Under the pieces are notes generated by a model, which did no database searches, was not told the origin of the DNA, and saw only the letters and a list, made by a program, of their open reading frames with translations. A program made the translations under genes and the position numbers. A stretch of 64,000 nucleotides of DNA from Tribonema minus (taxonomy: Eukaryota; Sar; Xanthophyceae; Tribonematales; Tribonemataceae), in contig JAFCMP010000279.1 in NCBI GenBank assembly GCA_017506865.1, positions 62,001 through 126,000 on the forward strand, written 5' to 3'. The stretch's first letter is position 1; each line of letters starts with the position of its first letter. Below, in pieces: positions 52,301 through 64,000 of this stretch.

Positions 52301-55300
52301 TGCACGTGCAGGCGGGCTCGCCCACTGGCATTGCCTGCGATCCACGCGTTGCCGGAGCAACTGACAAAGCCATCGCAGCTGCGCGGGTTGCGCTGATCAT
52401 GCTGTGCCTACCAGATGTGAGCCCGGCGCTGCCCAGGGTGCAGCTGCTGCGCATAGGGGGGGCAGGGGGGAGCAGTGCTCAGCAGGCGGGGGGTAGCGAC
52501 ACAGTGTTCGCGACGGCAGTGGGCTGCTCGCGGGGCATGGCGGGTTTCTGCGATGGCGGAGCAACAAGCATTCTCTTCTCAGGCGTGATGCGGGAGCAGC
52601 TGGTGGGAGTCAGCGGATATGCAGAATACATGTACCAGGGGCTGGAGGAGTTTGGTAAGAGCACAGCAGCCATGACATGAAATGCATACTCTGAAAACTG
52701 TACACTGCAAGGAATGATCCTGACATTTAGGCTTTTGTTGGGGCTGTATTGCACTTTGCGCATGGTGACTGTTGCAGGCTTTTAAAGAGTAAATTAAAAG
52801 TCTCAGTTGCTGAAGTTGCAGGTGCAGGCTGCCACTAGTGCTGATGCACGTGAAGAGAACTGCGAAAGAGCTGACAAAAGCAGGCAGCTTCAAACCGTAC
52901 ACTGTGCGCTGTGCGAAGCTGCTGACATATCTGGCAGTATCTGACAAAAGAATCGCTCTTGTGGCGGTGAAGTGAGGTACTGACAGACTCTATCAGGATT
53001 TCAATGTGACCGGAATGACACCATTGCAATCGCATGTGCATTGCGCGACAGGAGTGAGCTTCAACATCAAGTCTCGCCTCTTGCGAATTCCCTCATGTAT
53101 TTACGCTGAGGTTGTTGCTGTATCATCGAATCAATCTGTACCGTCCACAACTAGAATTTGGATTAAGCCTGAACTTCGAACTTGACTTACTGGCGTCCTG
53201 TACAAAAAAGTTTGGCGCAGGACAGTGTGAGTGTCTGCTGCTGTCAAGTGCCATCACACAACATTGCAATGGATAGTTGACACAGTAATCACACAGTTCT
53301 ACACTTACATATGATACTCATTCTGGGCTGCTGCGAACGGCAACATATGTGCCGTTTTGGTTTTCTGATTGTTGCAGCCCTCTCAGCAGCAGAAGCCACC
53401 GAGCCCCACACAAATTCCTCAGGCTCTCTCGGCAGCGGGCGCACTGGTGCAATGGTCCAGGACAAGCTTGCACAGCAGCTGCAGCTGTTCACCGGCACAG
53501 TGTCAACAGAGGACGCACAGGTGTTTCAGACCAGCATTCTGAAGTGGCTGGATCGTCTGGTGGCAAGTGTCGCTATTGTGCAAGATGAGGATGTGGCGGC
53601 GGCAGCAGCTACTACGCCAGTCGCAATCGCTTGGCAGGCAGCGCAGCTGGTGCGCGTGTTGGTGGACTTGACTTGGTAAGCCCCTCATCTCAAGCATGTA
53701 TATGCTTTTTACACGTGCAGGGCTTGTGTATTGAATATAGTATGTAGCAGGATGTGGTTGTTGCCGTCAACCTGAAATTTTGATTTGCGCATGTCTAGTT
53801 ACAAGATTGTCACCGGTCATCACATTAGGGGAAGGAGTAAGGGGAGGTACACAGGCATGTGGTTTCCAACTCAATATCACATTCTGACACCGTCAGCAAT
53901 GGCTGCAAGTCACCCAGAACAATGCGCACTGAAGTTTTGAAGTAGGATTTGATGGTATTCCCCTCCGCATTTGGTACATGTAGTAGCGAGGTCAAACAAC
54001 ACAGACATACCTGACCCTCAACACCACTTGCGGCTGCATCACACCCTGTCAAGTAGCTGCTACATGTGCGTGTTAACCTCCTGAGACGTAACATTCATGA
54101 CATTCATCTGTAAAGGGCAACAGTTGTAAAGGGGAAGAGTTTCTCTGTGCGTTGCACATGCAGTTTTGACACAGCCAGGGTTTAGTGAAGCGCCTCTATC
54201 GTAGATGGCAAGCAGCACTCCCGCCGATGCTGCCAAAAAGAAGCCATGATGTCATCGCCAGGTCACTGTGAGAGGTTGCATGTGCCAGGCCGCGTGCGCA
54301 CACATGAGATGTAAGAGGCAGACTACATGGTGATTTTGATTGATCTGTGATACTCAAGTCTTATGTTCTCAATCTGGAGCATAGAGCGGATCTGATAACA
54401 AACTGCACCACAATGGGGCGTGCGACCAACGCCAATAGGATTACTTCCATGTAACGGCCTCCCTCATTCTGAACGCTGCATGGGCACTTCAAAGGTACAA
54501 TAGTGCGCGTGTGCAGGCGCGTTAAGAATCCATGTCGTATTGGCCTTTCATGTCAGGGGTGCTGATCACGTTCAATTGGTGACACCGCTTGTGTGCCGCC
54601 ATAATCATGTACCCTTGAGTGGCCTCGTAACTTTATAGAGTCGATGGCACTTGCGTGGTTTGAATTGCTCATACAGGCGTAAGCATGCTACTGGTTCGCA
54701 AAGGAAGTCGCCAAAACGATGCAAGCACCTGGCAAGAGCATGGAAGGAGGTCGCAAATTTGGCTCACTCGTACCATCCTTTGTGACCCTGCTATCCATCT
54801 GTTCCAGGCATGTACACACCGCCGGCATCGCCGAGACCCTCCTGCTACCGTGCAGAAGCGCACTGTGGCGTGCAATGGCAGCATTCAACTCTCATCTCGA
54901 CGCAGCCAGGCAGAACAAGACGTTTGCGGCCCTGCGCAGCGGGCTTGCCACCGTGGCGCCTGCACTGCCGCAACTGGTGGAGCTGGCAGGTGATTTGACA
55001 GTGCAACAATCTTGTTGGGCAGCATGAAACCACCAAGCCGCATCAGTGTTCCATGCATGTGCAGTCTAGTTCACTGCTGAACACATCTCAGCAAGCATGA
55101 GCTCGCATAAGACAAAGTTCACGGTGTTGCAAGGCGATTGATTCATCACAGTGACCCTCTTGGCAGCCTGCATGGCTATGTGCTTTAGAGCAGGTAGCAC
55201 ACAATCTCAAATCTACCGAAAACACCGTAGATGATGGATGGCACTCATGCCTGCATGTTTGTGATGACCGAACCATGGCAGGTGGCGCAGCTCAGGTGGA

Positions 55301-58300
55301 GCGCTTGCACAACCTGGCCAGAGACTGCCTCAGCGAGTGGGACAGAGGTGACTGGGACGTGGAGCAGACGCCCTCACATCTCACACGAACCAGCTCACAT
55401 CACAGCGGTGGTGGTGCCAGCACACGCGCCAGCGGCACCAACGACAACTTCATGGACGACGACGAGTATGACAGTGTCTTTGCTGACACAGGCGCCGCTA
55501 CTCAAGGTGTGTGATTTGTTCATTGGTGGGGAGTGCGCTTGATGAGCTGCTGGTGGACCCTCAGCGCAATCCTTCCATAGCGCGACAATCGTGTTGGCAC
55601 TGACTGAATGTTGCAGCCTGTATGTGCACTTGTCAGCAAATGACCGAAACGACGTCAGCCACTTGCTGAGCAGGGCTGAGGTTTCCTTGTACAATATTCG
55701 AAAGGTCGTGCGGGCGCAGTAAGATGCGCGCATAAACTTCCCATGTTGACACGATTATCTGCTGGTGTTGTAACCGCGCCGTCAACAGGGGCTCACACCA
55801 CCTCAAACGGAGCACGCGCATCTGGCATTGCCGCTGCACCAAATCAGAAGGAAGACGCAGATGCGTGCGCGCGCCTGTGCACAACCACCGCACTACAGAC
55901 CTGTCCATCAGATCTACTGTGCAAGGTGGTGCGCTTTGTGGCCGGTGCCTATCAGACGCTGGGAGAGCAGGAGGAATGCCTAGTGGCAGCAGTGCAGGTA
56001 GCGCGCGCTGCGCGTGATGGCACACGGGAGGTGCAAGACTGTGTGCTGGAAACGGTGAGAAAGCATAGAAATACTGCGTGACAAGTAACCACCATGATTC
56101 TCGAGCCAGCAATACTTGTGAAGTACATTTTTGAAGTAGTTCAAGAGAACCATATGTTTGGGAATGTGATTTCAAGTCGTGTGGTGTTTGGTACTATTGA
56201 AATCAGAAGGTTTTCCATGTTGTAACGTCCTTGCTTGACCCATGGAGCATTGTGCTAACAAAAGCATGTTTTTGGCAGCACAGTTTGAGTTCATCATGGC
56301 TTTTGAACTGATTATAGAAACTGCTGGTGGCGGTTGTGCGTGTCGGCTTCAGGTGTGCAACATATTGTGAGACTGCGCACGACAGTGCTGGTGAGGCCCG
56401 TGCCGCAGAAGCGCAAGGCCTCCAGCAGTGACACCTGAAATGGTTTTTCACAACCAGCCTTGCACAAAATGCTGCACTCAACATGCACTTCAAATTTTGC
56501 GTCAGTCTACTCTCTCAAATTGCGCGCTCTTGTGCGATCTCTGCCTGCAATGTCAATGGTCAGGTGCACGCGCTTCTCTGTACGGCGGTGGCGTCTCGAG
56601 GACCCAACAGCGACACAGCGGCCACCCTCTGGGTTTGCAGGTTCCTCTGCGCCATCACAATGACTCTGACGCACTGCGGCACAGGCCGGGCAGCAGACGA
56701 TGCCAACATCACCAAGTACATGGGGCTGGTGTACGGCTATGTGGAGGGGGGCAAGGGCAAGTGGGGCGTTGAGGGCAGCATGCGCAACTCGCGTGTGGTG
56801 CGCGCATGCCACCTGCTTGCCGCTAGTGCGCTGTTCAGCTCCTGCAAGGACGCCTGCAAAGGCGACTTCAGCGATGAGGTGGTGATCCGCGGCTTCAATG
56901 ACCCCGACATGATGGTGCGCGTTCAGGCGGCGCACGCCATGACCGTCATCTTCGAGGCGTTCGCGCCATCTCGCCATGAACGCATCTACGAAACCACACA
57001 GCGCCAGCTGCACTTCATCACCAAGACCGACGGGCAGGAGTGTGCCATTTGCGCATACAACGCATCGCCGCTCGCAATCCCAGAGGCGCAGCGGAATCCT
57101 CAGCACCAGATTGCTCTTCTGGAGTTCTTCAAGTCGGCGACATGGGAGTTATTGGCTACGGGGCTGGAGACGCTCCGGCACGTGGCGCTGAGCAGCCTCG
57201 CACGCGCGCACAGGCTGGCGCTCTTTGACCTCTGCCGCTTAAGCCAGCGCGACGGGATGGGGCGCCTGGTGGATGCTACCCTCACTAGCCTCGCCACAGC
57301 ACGCAACTGCAGCAGCGCGGCTCAGCTGCTGGCGCGTGACATGGCCTTTCTCATGTACCAGTGGCTGGACAAGCACGCAAGCCTGGACGAGTTTCCCACG
57401 TCTCTGCTGGGGCTGGAGCCTGGCCCATTCCTGCGGCAGCACGCATCGGACGCGATACCCCTGGCAATACTGGTGGCGCCCAAGTATGCTCCCAAGCTGC
57501 TGCGCTTGCTGGCAGAGGAGAAAGGTGTCGCCGACCCTGAAGCGGGGGCAGTGCGGGAGGTGACGGACCATCTGGCAGACATCTATGCATTTGCGTGGCC
57601 GCTGCTGTATGCAACCGGTCCATCCGGAGAAAAAGCTAGAGCCGCGGGCGCCCAGGCACAGCAACTAGTGAACAGGTGACCATGATATTATTTGCAAATT
57701 TTCAGTGCTGTAGGCAAATTCAAATGTTGGTACATAGTGGTCTACAAGACATGTGACCAAAAGGCACCGTCTTGAGAGATCTGTGGCATCTGCTTGGGAG
57801 ATCCAGATCTGCGATGTTGCACATTGCACACAGCATGCACATGTCCGTTACTGCTGCCTTGCTGTTCATTGTAAACGCGCCTGTCAAATGACGTTGCCTC
57901 TGTGTCTTATGTCTACTGTCACCGTGGCGCCTTGCAGTTACGTGAGCAAAGCAGCGGAGCGCTTGGACAAGAGCAAGATACAGCACGTGGTCGTGCGCCT
58001 GCTGTGTGACGTGGCCTGCCTGCAGCCCTTTGGACTGCTGGAATCCATCACTGCCGCCACCATACAGACAACTTTGGGCCGTTTTGTTGAGGCAATGGGC
58101 AATGAGCCGGGTATGAAGACGGTCACTGATCTCCTGCTCAGGATGAACCTGGTTGAGGTAAGTAGACGGTCCCAGATATGCCGTGACTGTCGCCTTGTAT
58201 GCCCCTGATACGGGCGGGCACATGCAATGCCACTGCTACCCTTGTACTGTGTCAAGTTGACCCATGTCATCCTTAGCATGGGTCTTGCAGGCCTGTACAA

Positions 58301-61300
58301 AAGTTATATCATCGCTACTTGACCTGAACGGTGCTTTTCTCCTCCACTTTGCATCCACTGAGGCTGTGGTGTGTGTATGCATAGCCTGGTGTGTGATCAA
58401 CACACTGCACAACGAAGGAAGCGCTTTCGGTGGCACCCAATCATGACATTGGTGATGCCGTCATACATGCAGTCACCAACAGCCCTCTCGTCTGTGTCGC
58501 ATCTCGCAGATCCTTCTTTCCCTGCGCAACCGCCTGGCCACTGCCATGGCAGAGCATAGCAGCCCCACCCAACAGATGTGCATTCTCAATGCGCTGGCAG
58601 TGGTCATCCGGACCTTCGATTGGACACAGGACCAGAGCTGTCTGGGGGTGGCACTGCAGGTAAAATGCACATGCTCAGCTTCAAATTGTGAATGCCTAGA
58701 CCAAGTCACCTAGAATGTCCATCATTGTTATATTCCCTGAGGCAGGAACTCACCAGCTTTGCTTGCTGGTGGAGAAGCCCATCTGAATTGCGTTGTGAAG
58801 TACTGTTGCTCCGACATGCAAGCACACAAACGTGCTTGGCGAATGGTCAAACATGTGGGTACATCATGCGCTAACATCTTGTGCAGAGCGCTTGCATGCA
58901 ACATGTACATGCGACATACAATTACTGCAATAGTCTGTTATGATATCAATCAGCATACGCCCACAGGCAGCAGTGGTTCGTTGCTGGCGCAACATAACGG
59001 CAACAGCGGGCTGAGCTCAGGGGTGGGGTATTCAACAACGCTATTGGAGGCGTGCTGCAATTGCCAGCTGGATCATCATGTAAACGATGTCTCTGTTTTG
59101 GCTCTCATTCAAGTCTTCACGCTGATGAGAAACGAGGAGCACCAGCTTGATTCAGCGCAGCACGTTAAGCTACATAGCTGGAGCACATGCGCATGTGCAC
59201 GCAAGATGTGTCCGTCTGCGATACAAAAGTTATTATTACTGATAGTTGCAACTTCCCCAACAACTAGCAGACAGCGTGCATCATCTGACGACGGTATATG
59301 CTTATGTTGCAGGTGCTCACGTGGGTGGCGGAGAGTTGGGCGGTAGCTGCTGGCACTCCACCTCCAGCTGGCAGCAAAGGCAGTGGCAGCAACATCACAT
59401 GGAGTGCTGAACAGGGCCTGCGGTGTGTGTCACTGCTATCGGACCTCGTCCGCGCATGCATGCTCGCCGACAATGGGCGCGCTGCGCTGGGACCACACCT
59501 ACGCATCGCAGTGAGCACCCTGCTCACAGCTTTCGAAGCCCTCTCTCCCCCCTCAACGGATACCGCCAGTGCCGATGATCCGTGGAAGCCGTGGCGTGCT
59601 GGCATGTGCAATCTGCTGGCAGATCTGCTGCTGCGGTCGCCCGCAGACATGGATCCGTTTGTCGCAGCAGCAGACCCCATCCCCGAAAATGCACCGGAGC
59701 TTGCAGCACTGAGACGGGATGTGCTGTCGCGGCTGCAGCGCTTCAGCGGGTACAACGCCACTGTGCAGGGGCATGGGCTACGCACACTGGACGACTGCCT
59801 CAAGCACGTGCAGCAGCGCATCATTGCAGGCAGCACGCGCTCTGTAGTCAAGGCTGTCGCAGCACTTCGCAGGGTGCTCAGGATTAGCGCAGGGATGCTA
59901 CGCAATGGCAACGCTGACAGCCGCGGCAGTGGCAGCACTCGCGCTGTGGCGGATGCGGCCTCTTCGGATGACGTGCTGCGCTGCACGGTGGTGGCTCTGA
60001 CGGGACTCTGTCGATCGTCGTCAGACATGGCCGTGCAACAGGAGTGCATGCGTGCGCTGGGCGAACTGGGGCTTGTGGACCCTGTTCTCTACACGTCCCA
60101 CACGCTTGGCAGGACCAGCACCACGGCTCCCACTACAGCTGACGCCAACCTGAGCCACCCGCTCACAGAGCACAAGCTGGCAGTGCTGCAGCGCCTGTGC
60201 ATGCACATGCTTGGGCTGGACGCAGCTGTGTCACAGTGCGCGCTGTCCACCGTGAAAGCCATCATGGAACTGAGCGAGGGACGCGACTTGAGGGCGCAGC
60301 TGCAGGATGGCGCCATGCAGCAGCTGCTTCAGCCCTTCACACAGACTGACGACGCCTCATCAGGTCCGTGTGCCTCCATGCGTGACAGTCATGGTCGCTT
60401 ACAGTCTGTAGGCTTTCAGTTCAAAAATTTCTCGAACACGTGAGTGCGCAAATACGCAAATCAGACCAGCACTTCCAGTTCAGCATGAGGACGCAGAGTG
60501 ACCCCAGCTTTGTTGCACATTGAACTGTTTCTGCCATGAGCCAATCTGCACCAAGGGTCATGCACTTGATGCTTGCTCACGCTGCTGCTAGATTTTTTGT
60601 AACCCTGTATTGTGCGACATCATTGAGATAGTTACAGCTCTTGCTTATTCTCTGCTGCTGCTGCTGCAGATGCCAGCGCCCGGCAACGACCGTCGTCCAC
60701 AGCTGCAGCTCCTGAGTACTTGACGGCGTTCTCTGCAAAGCTCTGGAGCACACATGGCAAGCCCTACACGCAGTGGGTGTGTGCCCTAGCAGCCACACTC
60801 TTGCATGAGTGCTTTCCGCGCTCCTCGCCAGTGAGCGTCAGCAACCAGCGCAGTGCTCATCACGGGTCCAAAGTGCTGGGCACTGACGTCGTGCTAGCAC
60901 TGTGCGGCGACATGTGCGCCGCGTGTGCCGACTTTGCCGCGTTCCTGCTGCCGGCTATTGTGTTTGACATGGTGAGGACGCAAGGCGGGTCCGCAAGGGG
61001 TGGAGGTGCGAGCGCTGCTGTGGAGGTGATAAGCACATGCATCAGGGAGCACCTCATTTGCGACAAGGACGCCAACAGCCAGGCAGTGAGGCTGGGGATC
61101 GAGGTGATCAACTTCCTCCGTGAGAGACAGGTAAGGCATGCAACCATCACATTGTTTCTTGAGGAGTTCTCATGCAGCAAGTTGTCAAGTCGTTGCATGC
61201 TGCTGTTGTACAGATTGCCTTGGCATATTGAAGGGTAAACGCTGCTTGAGCGAAAAGAGTATCCACCATGACAAGGAAGACATCTTGGAACCTCAAACTG

Positions 61301-64000
61301 TGGTGGGCAGCAATTCTGAATGATGGACTCTGCCACATTTGAGGGTGATGGTCTGACTCAAACACACATGTTTCAAACATTATTCTGCTCCAGGCAAGAG
61401 CAGCAGTGCTGACAGTCGAGCAATGCATGTGCGTTTGCCTGTGCATTACTGGCAGCTGAATGGGACCACTACAATGCATGAATAGTTTGCCTCAGCATCA
61501 TGCACCCTGTGTTGTACCTCCGACAACAGGTGCATGCATATACGAGCAGCGTGCGCGCACGAAGCACTGGGAAACCACCACACCGCCGGGGCAGCAGCGC
61601 CGCCAATGGTGCTGCGCCAAGCGATGGCAAGCGTGGACTGCCTTATGGTCATGGCTTGCTGCTAGACGACATGCAGGTCAGGCTTCATCCAATGAAATTT
61701 CATATGACGTTGTGCGATAAGACCCTGACCTGCACTAGGTGCTGTCACTGCATCAGATCCTGGTCAGTTGCTTGTGGTATCTTGGTGATATCCTTGATTT
61801 GGCTGCCAAGTGTGTAAACAGCTTTGTTTGTACCTGCCATACTAAGTCAATTGGTGCTCTACATTGGTTGGCTGCTGTCCCTCTGAAATTACCATAATGT
61901 ATGCACTCTTGCAGTTGAGAAAACTACCTTGCGCTGACCAAGGCACTGCAGTATGATGAGGATCATTATGGGAGACTGCGTTGTACAGAAGCTATAGTGC
62001 ACAACAGTCATGCTGCACGTCATCCTCTGGAGTTTCATGGCGTGCGCTTTGTACGGACAGTGCGGTATCTGTCATGCAGCGTCATGTATGTGTCCAGCTG
62101 CACATCTTACAATTAGCATGCCTGTCAGTCTGTACTGCCATTCACGGCACTTTTGGCTTTGATGCCCTCTTGTACATTGATGACAGATTGCTCAGGCAGC
62201 CCTCCGGTGTGGGGCATCATCGTCAGCACTGCTCTACATTGAATTTGGGCAAGAGGACCACCGAGGCATGGCAACAACAGCGCGCACAACTGCCGCTAGC
62301 CGCGCTACCGGCAGCGTAGGTGGTGCACACGATGACAGGAGGGTGGAAGGCCTCTTGCTGCAGGTAATACTTATTTCAGTCAACTGGTACAGTACTGTTG
62401 CTGCTGAACACGATGCTTGGATTTAGCAATATGCTGCTTAGGCAAGACATATATTACAAATGATAAATTGAGCACACATGTGACTTTTTTAGCCTTCGAC
62501 GCAAAAGTGTCGTGTCGCCCTACAATAGGTGATGGACTGAGAAATTGTAGCGCTGAAGAATGATGTATTATTGGTTGATACAACTGGGTATTTGTTGGAG
62601 TATTTGGTGTTTAGTCATTCCGACCCAGTTACACTCACAAAATGCTTGTGTAGACATATGTGCAGACCAAGTTGATGTCTTGCAAAATCATGGCAACTCT
62701 GTCATCATGATGCACCTTGATGTGTCCCACATGTCAACCATTTCCCGGCATTTTTGTGTGAATGCAGGTGTACGCGGACCTCATGGACACTGACAGCTTG
62801 CAAGGCGTGGCTCGGGGTGACAGCCTGGGATTGGAATCTCAGGTCAGTACCTAAGAGCTGACTGCAACTGGGTAAAGTGGTTTGTTCGCCTCTGAAGAGT
62901 CACCGAGAATGGGTTTTATGTGTACATGAGGTTCACGAAGGCCGTGCTGGATGCTGTATGCTTCATCGAGCATGCATATGACTGGTAAGTGTGCGCTTTC
63001 ATCACGTATGCAGCACACGATTATCATGCGGCGGCAGCAGTACAATGCGGTGCAAGTGCTGTCGCTTTTCTCCTGGCCCCAGCTGTTTTCAGCAGATGGC
63101 ACTGAACGCTGTAACATTTTACACAATACCGCCTGGTTTCCATGCTGATGTATGCGTGCAGACATGTTTGCGTTTGCGCATTGAGGTATTCTGTGTTGTT
63201 CTGCTGGCAATGACCGGTGAACGATGGCACTTTTGCAGCTTCCCGGACCATAACATATGCAAAAGCCAACATCAGGTAGCCAGGCAAGGCAGGCTTGCTC
63301 TGCTCTCACTCTAAAAGTATGTGTCAGCCCTGAGGTGTATGAACCACATTTGAACCTCTCGTTTTTGTTCTAGCACGATGCCGCTCCTCATATGAAGCTA
63401 ATCTAGAAATGCGCATCTCCGCACCTCAGGTCGCAGATGTAACACGTGCAATGGCACAGGGCGAGGACTGCAACTGGCATAGTCTGCTGCCAACACTGGA
63501 CCTACTGCTGCAGGGCTCGCTTCGGCCGCTCGACCACACCCACAGCAGCGCTGCGGCAGCAGGGACAGGGACATGTGCACTACAGTCAAGCGTGGCCTTT
63601 TCACTGCGAAACATGGGGCTGGAGCACGTGCTGGGACGCTACTTGCTTGGAACTCAGGTCAGGGGCGGACCCACGCTGACGGCGGCACACGCAGGCACAG
63701 TTCCAGCACAGTTCCAGCATTGCTTGAAGACTGGAAACTGATGTGCAGCGGTCATGCCACATGTACTGCAATGGTCATTTGGTTACCATGACGACCACAT
63801 TCGTGTGCCACACGAGCATTACCCTGTTGCAGCAGACAAGGGCAAGTTGCACTATTATTTTTTAGGTAATGGCTCTGTTCACGTTATGGTGCAGATGAGT
63901 GCAGAGCCCGTCTCGTATTGCCGCACTCAGAAATGTGAGGGGCCGCAGATGCGTACATAGCAGGCGGTCCAGGTGACACCTCAATCATTGCAGTCTTGAG
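41481..64000 (+). CDS. ATM: ATM checkpoint kinase (PIKK), N-terminal 2,300 residues, 3' end beyond window
   Basis: Serine/threonine kinase of the PI3K-like family that senses DNA double-strand breaks. Exons read: 41481-41614, 43061-43322, 45090-45146, 45659-45826, 47179-47394, 48663-48784, 49359-49732, about 50266-50453, 50996-51160, 52045-52654, 53378-53675, about 54734-54989, 55282-55506, 55789-56054, 56318-56352, 56641-57675, 57938-58157, 58510-58659, 59313-60363, 60670-61130, 61530-61676, 61915-61942, 62196-62363, 62768-62842, 63430-63657. Junction phases agree except around exon 61915-61942. Identity rests on the N-terminal TAN motif and collinear matches to human ATM recalled from memory: KRARFEDPWENL with LPWLKVLAALLETYP, MRALGELGLVDP, ALLYIEF, LLLQVYADLMDTDSL, SLRNMGLEHVLGRYL. 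FAT continues and the kinase domain lies past the window end. Introns hold a LINE tail and a dispersed repeat but no other gene. The third exon and the starts of the eighth and twelfth are the least certain. Confidence 0.92.
48238..48344 (+). mobile_element. 107-bp LINE 3'-end insertion with target-site duplication in an ATM intron
   Basis: Matches the last 107 bp of the LINE at 39188-40013 with a single difference (GCGCCCTGAG versus GCGCACTGAG). It is flanked by GTACATACATG at 48227-48237 and again at 48345-48355, an 11-bp target-site duplication. Only the 3' untranslated end of the element was inserted, an extreme 5' truncation typical of target-primed reverse transcription. It lies in the intron between exons 47179-47394 and 48663-48784, in sense orientation, and carries AATTAATAAAAAG inside the ATM transcript. 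Confidence 0.92.
48511..48526 (-). repeat. Short CCCTAA telomere-like stretch in an ATM intron
   Basis: TAACCCTAACCCTAAC is two and a half units of the TTAGGG telomere motif on the minus strand, 155 bp after the LINE tail. Comparable to 2556-2580 on the other strand sense. Confidence 0.5.
51545..51838 (+). repeat. Dispersed CCCCGGTCTTA-module repeat in an ATM intron
   Basis: Second copy of the repeat at 36195-36575, in the same orientation. It shares GCCCAAGTACACCTGGTTTA-like, AGCACTTCAA, CACGTGCTCACCCCGGTCTT, TACCCCCGGTC, a shorter CA tract, GGGGGGTCTTATGCAAGA and the end TGATTTACGGTAC. It lies in the intron 51161-52044. A poly-G and GGTATAATAT patch at 51410-51426 lies upstream and may be a further decayed piece. 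Confidence 0.65.
61915..62363 (+). other. ATM pre-FAT segment with micro-exon, apparent 1-nt frame slip and GC donor
   Basis: The conserved human ATM stretch [20 protein letters not shown] has a clear counterpart split over two exons: NYLALTK at 61922-61942 and AALRCGASSSALLYIEFGQE from 62196. The first exon (61915-61942) follows a good acceptor (CTCTTGCAG) and is 28 nt. One base too many, probably within the AAAA run at 61920-61923, would restore phase 0 on both sides. It leaves through ACCAAG|GCACTG, a GC donor. The second exon (62196-62363) is exactly 56 codons and joins in phase 0 to exon 62768-62842 (VYADLMDTDSLQG). Confidence 0.65.
62768..64000 (+). other. Start of the ATM FAT domain
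   Basis: Exon 62768-62842 reads VYADLMDTDSLQG (human IYRSIGEPDSLYG) and 63430-63657 reads CNWHSLLPTLDLLLQ then SSVAFSLRNMGLEHVLGRYL (human QALQNLGLCHILSVYL). These mark the opening of FAT, the helical shell that clamps the kinase domain. After the donor at 63658 no further exon could be placed with confidence; the window ends in intron or at the start of the next exon (an acceptor-like ATTGCAG lies at 63986-63992). Confidence 0.8.

Larger units (their letters stand above)
45090..61676 (+). other. ATM helical solenoid (HEAT-type repeats)
   Basis: Exons 3 to 21 encode a long leucine- and alanine-rich helical region as expected for the ATM solenoid, which scaffolds the dimer and binds partners. 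Recognisable positions: YCECIEGALFWQAIRFL, ILQAATCLLQAYG, HLLLCADIMRVLLLQ, AWQEVWTTLLRAD, SLVPSFVTLLSICSRH, an acidic patch NDNFMDDDEYDSVF (55440-55490), and IALLEFFKSATWEL. The largest exons are 56641-57675 (1,035 nt) and 59313-60363 (1,051 nt). The region is less conserved than the kinase, so function is inferred from position in the family protein. Confidence 0.85.

Overview
This is a piece of an intron-dense eukaryotic nuclear genome. Coding information comes in short exons (about 20 to 1,050 bp) joined by GT-AG introns, with a few GC-AG introns, that mostly end in a pyrimidine/TG-rich tract and TGCAG. No operons, Shine-Dalgarno-led genes, tRNAs or CRISPR arrays were seen. The pantothenate kinase has plant-like wording (FERVSG..GGGTYWGL, DMLVGDIYG), and an ankyrin-like family of a kind common in algae is present as relics. 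A green alga or another alga is the best guess, but the sequence alone does not settle this.

Three host genes, all on the + strand, account for nearly all recognisable coding sequence. (1) About 107-19292: an ABCC/MRP-type ABC transporter. I could chain 32 exons in consistent phase into 1,454 residues ending at a stop: N-terminal membrane segments, TMD1, NBD1, linker, TMD2, NBD2. Its 5' end is unresolved or lies before the window. (2) 35222-38745: a eukaryotic pantothenate kinase in three exons (515 residues) with a predicted N-terminal membrane anchor, followed by AATAAA. (3) 41481 to beyond 64000: the ATM checkpoint kinase. The short first exon carries the TAN motif; 25 exons (about 2,300 residues of HEAT-type solenoid) lead into the start of the FAT region. 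The kinase domain lies past the window end.

The 16 kb between the ABC transporter and pantothenate kinase (19293-35221) is a repeat and relic zone. It holds a 71-bp tandem duplication, an old reversed LINE tail, a 0.67-kb dispersed repeat present twice (20397-21060 and 32996-33680), three broken copies of the ankyrin-like gene (two abutting in opposite orientation), microsatellites, and a few weak exon candidates that I could not assign.

The 2.7 kb between pantothenate kinase and ATM holds a young 5'-truncated LINE with target-site duplications, an older inverted relative of it, a 41-bp tandem repeat, a ~33-bp minisatellite, a hairpin, and a duplicated G-box motif just before the ATM start. 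A second, nearly identical LINE tail with its own target-site duplication sits in an ATM intron. A repeat of another kind lies in the same orientation in one pantothenate kinase intron and one ATM intron. I found no evidence of a novel multi-gene system; the most informative observations concern recent LINE activity, unusual splice sites and micro-exons, and the ATM gene model.
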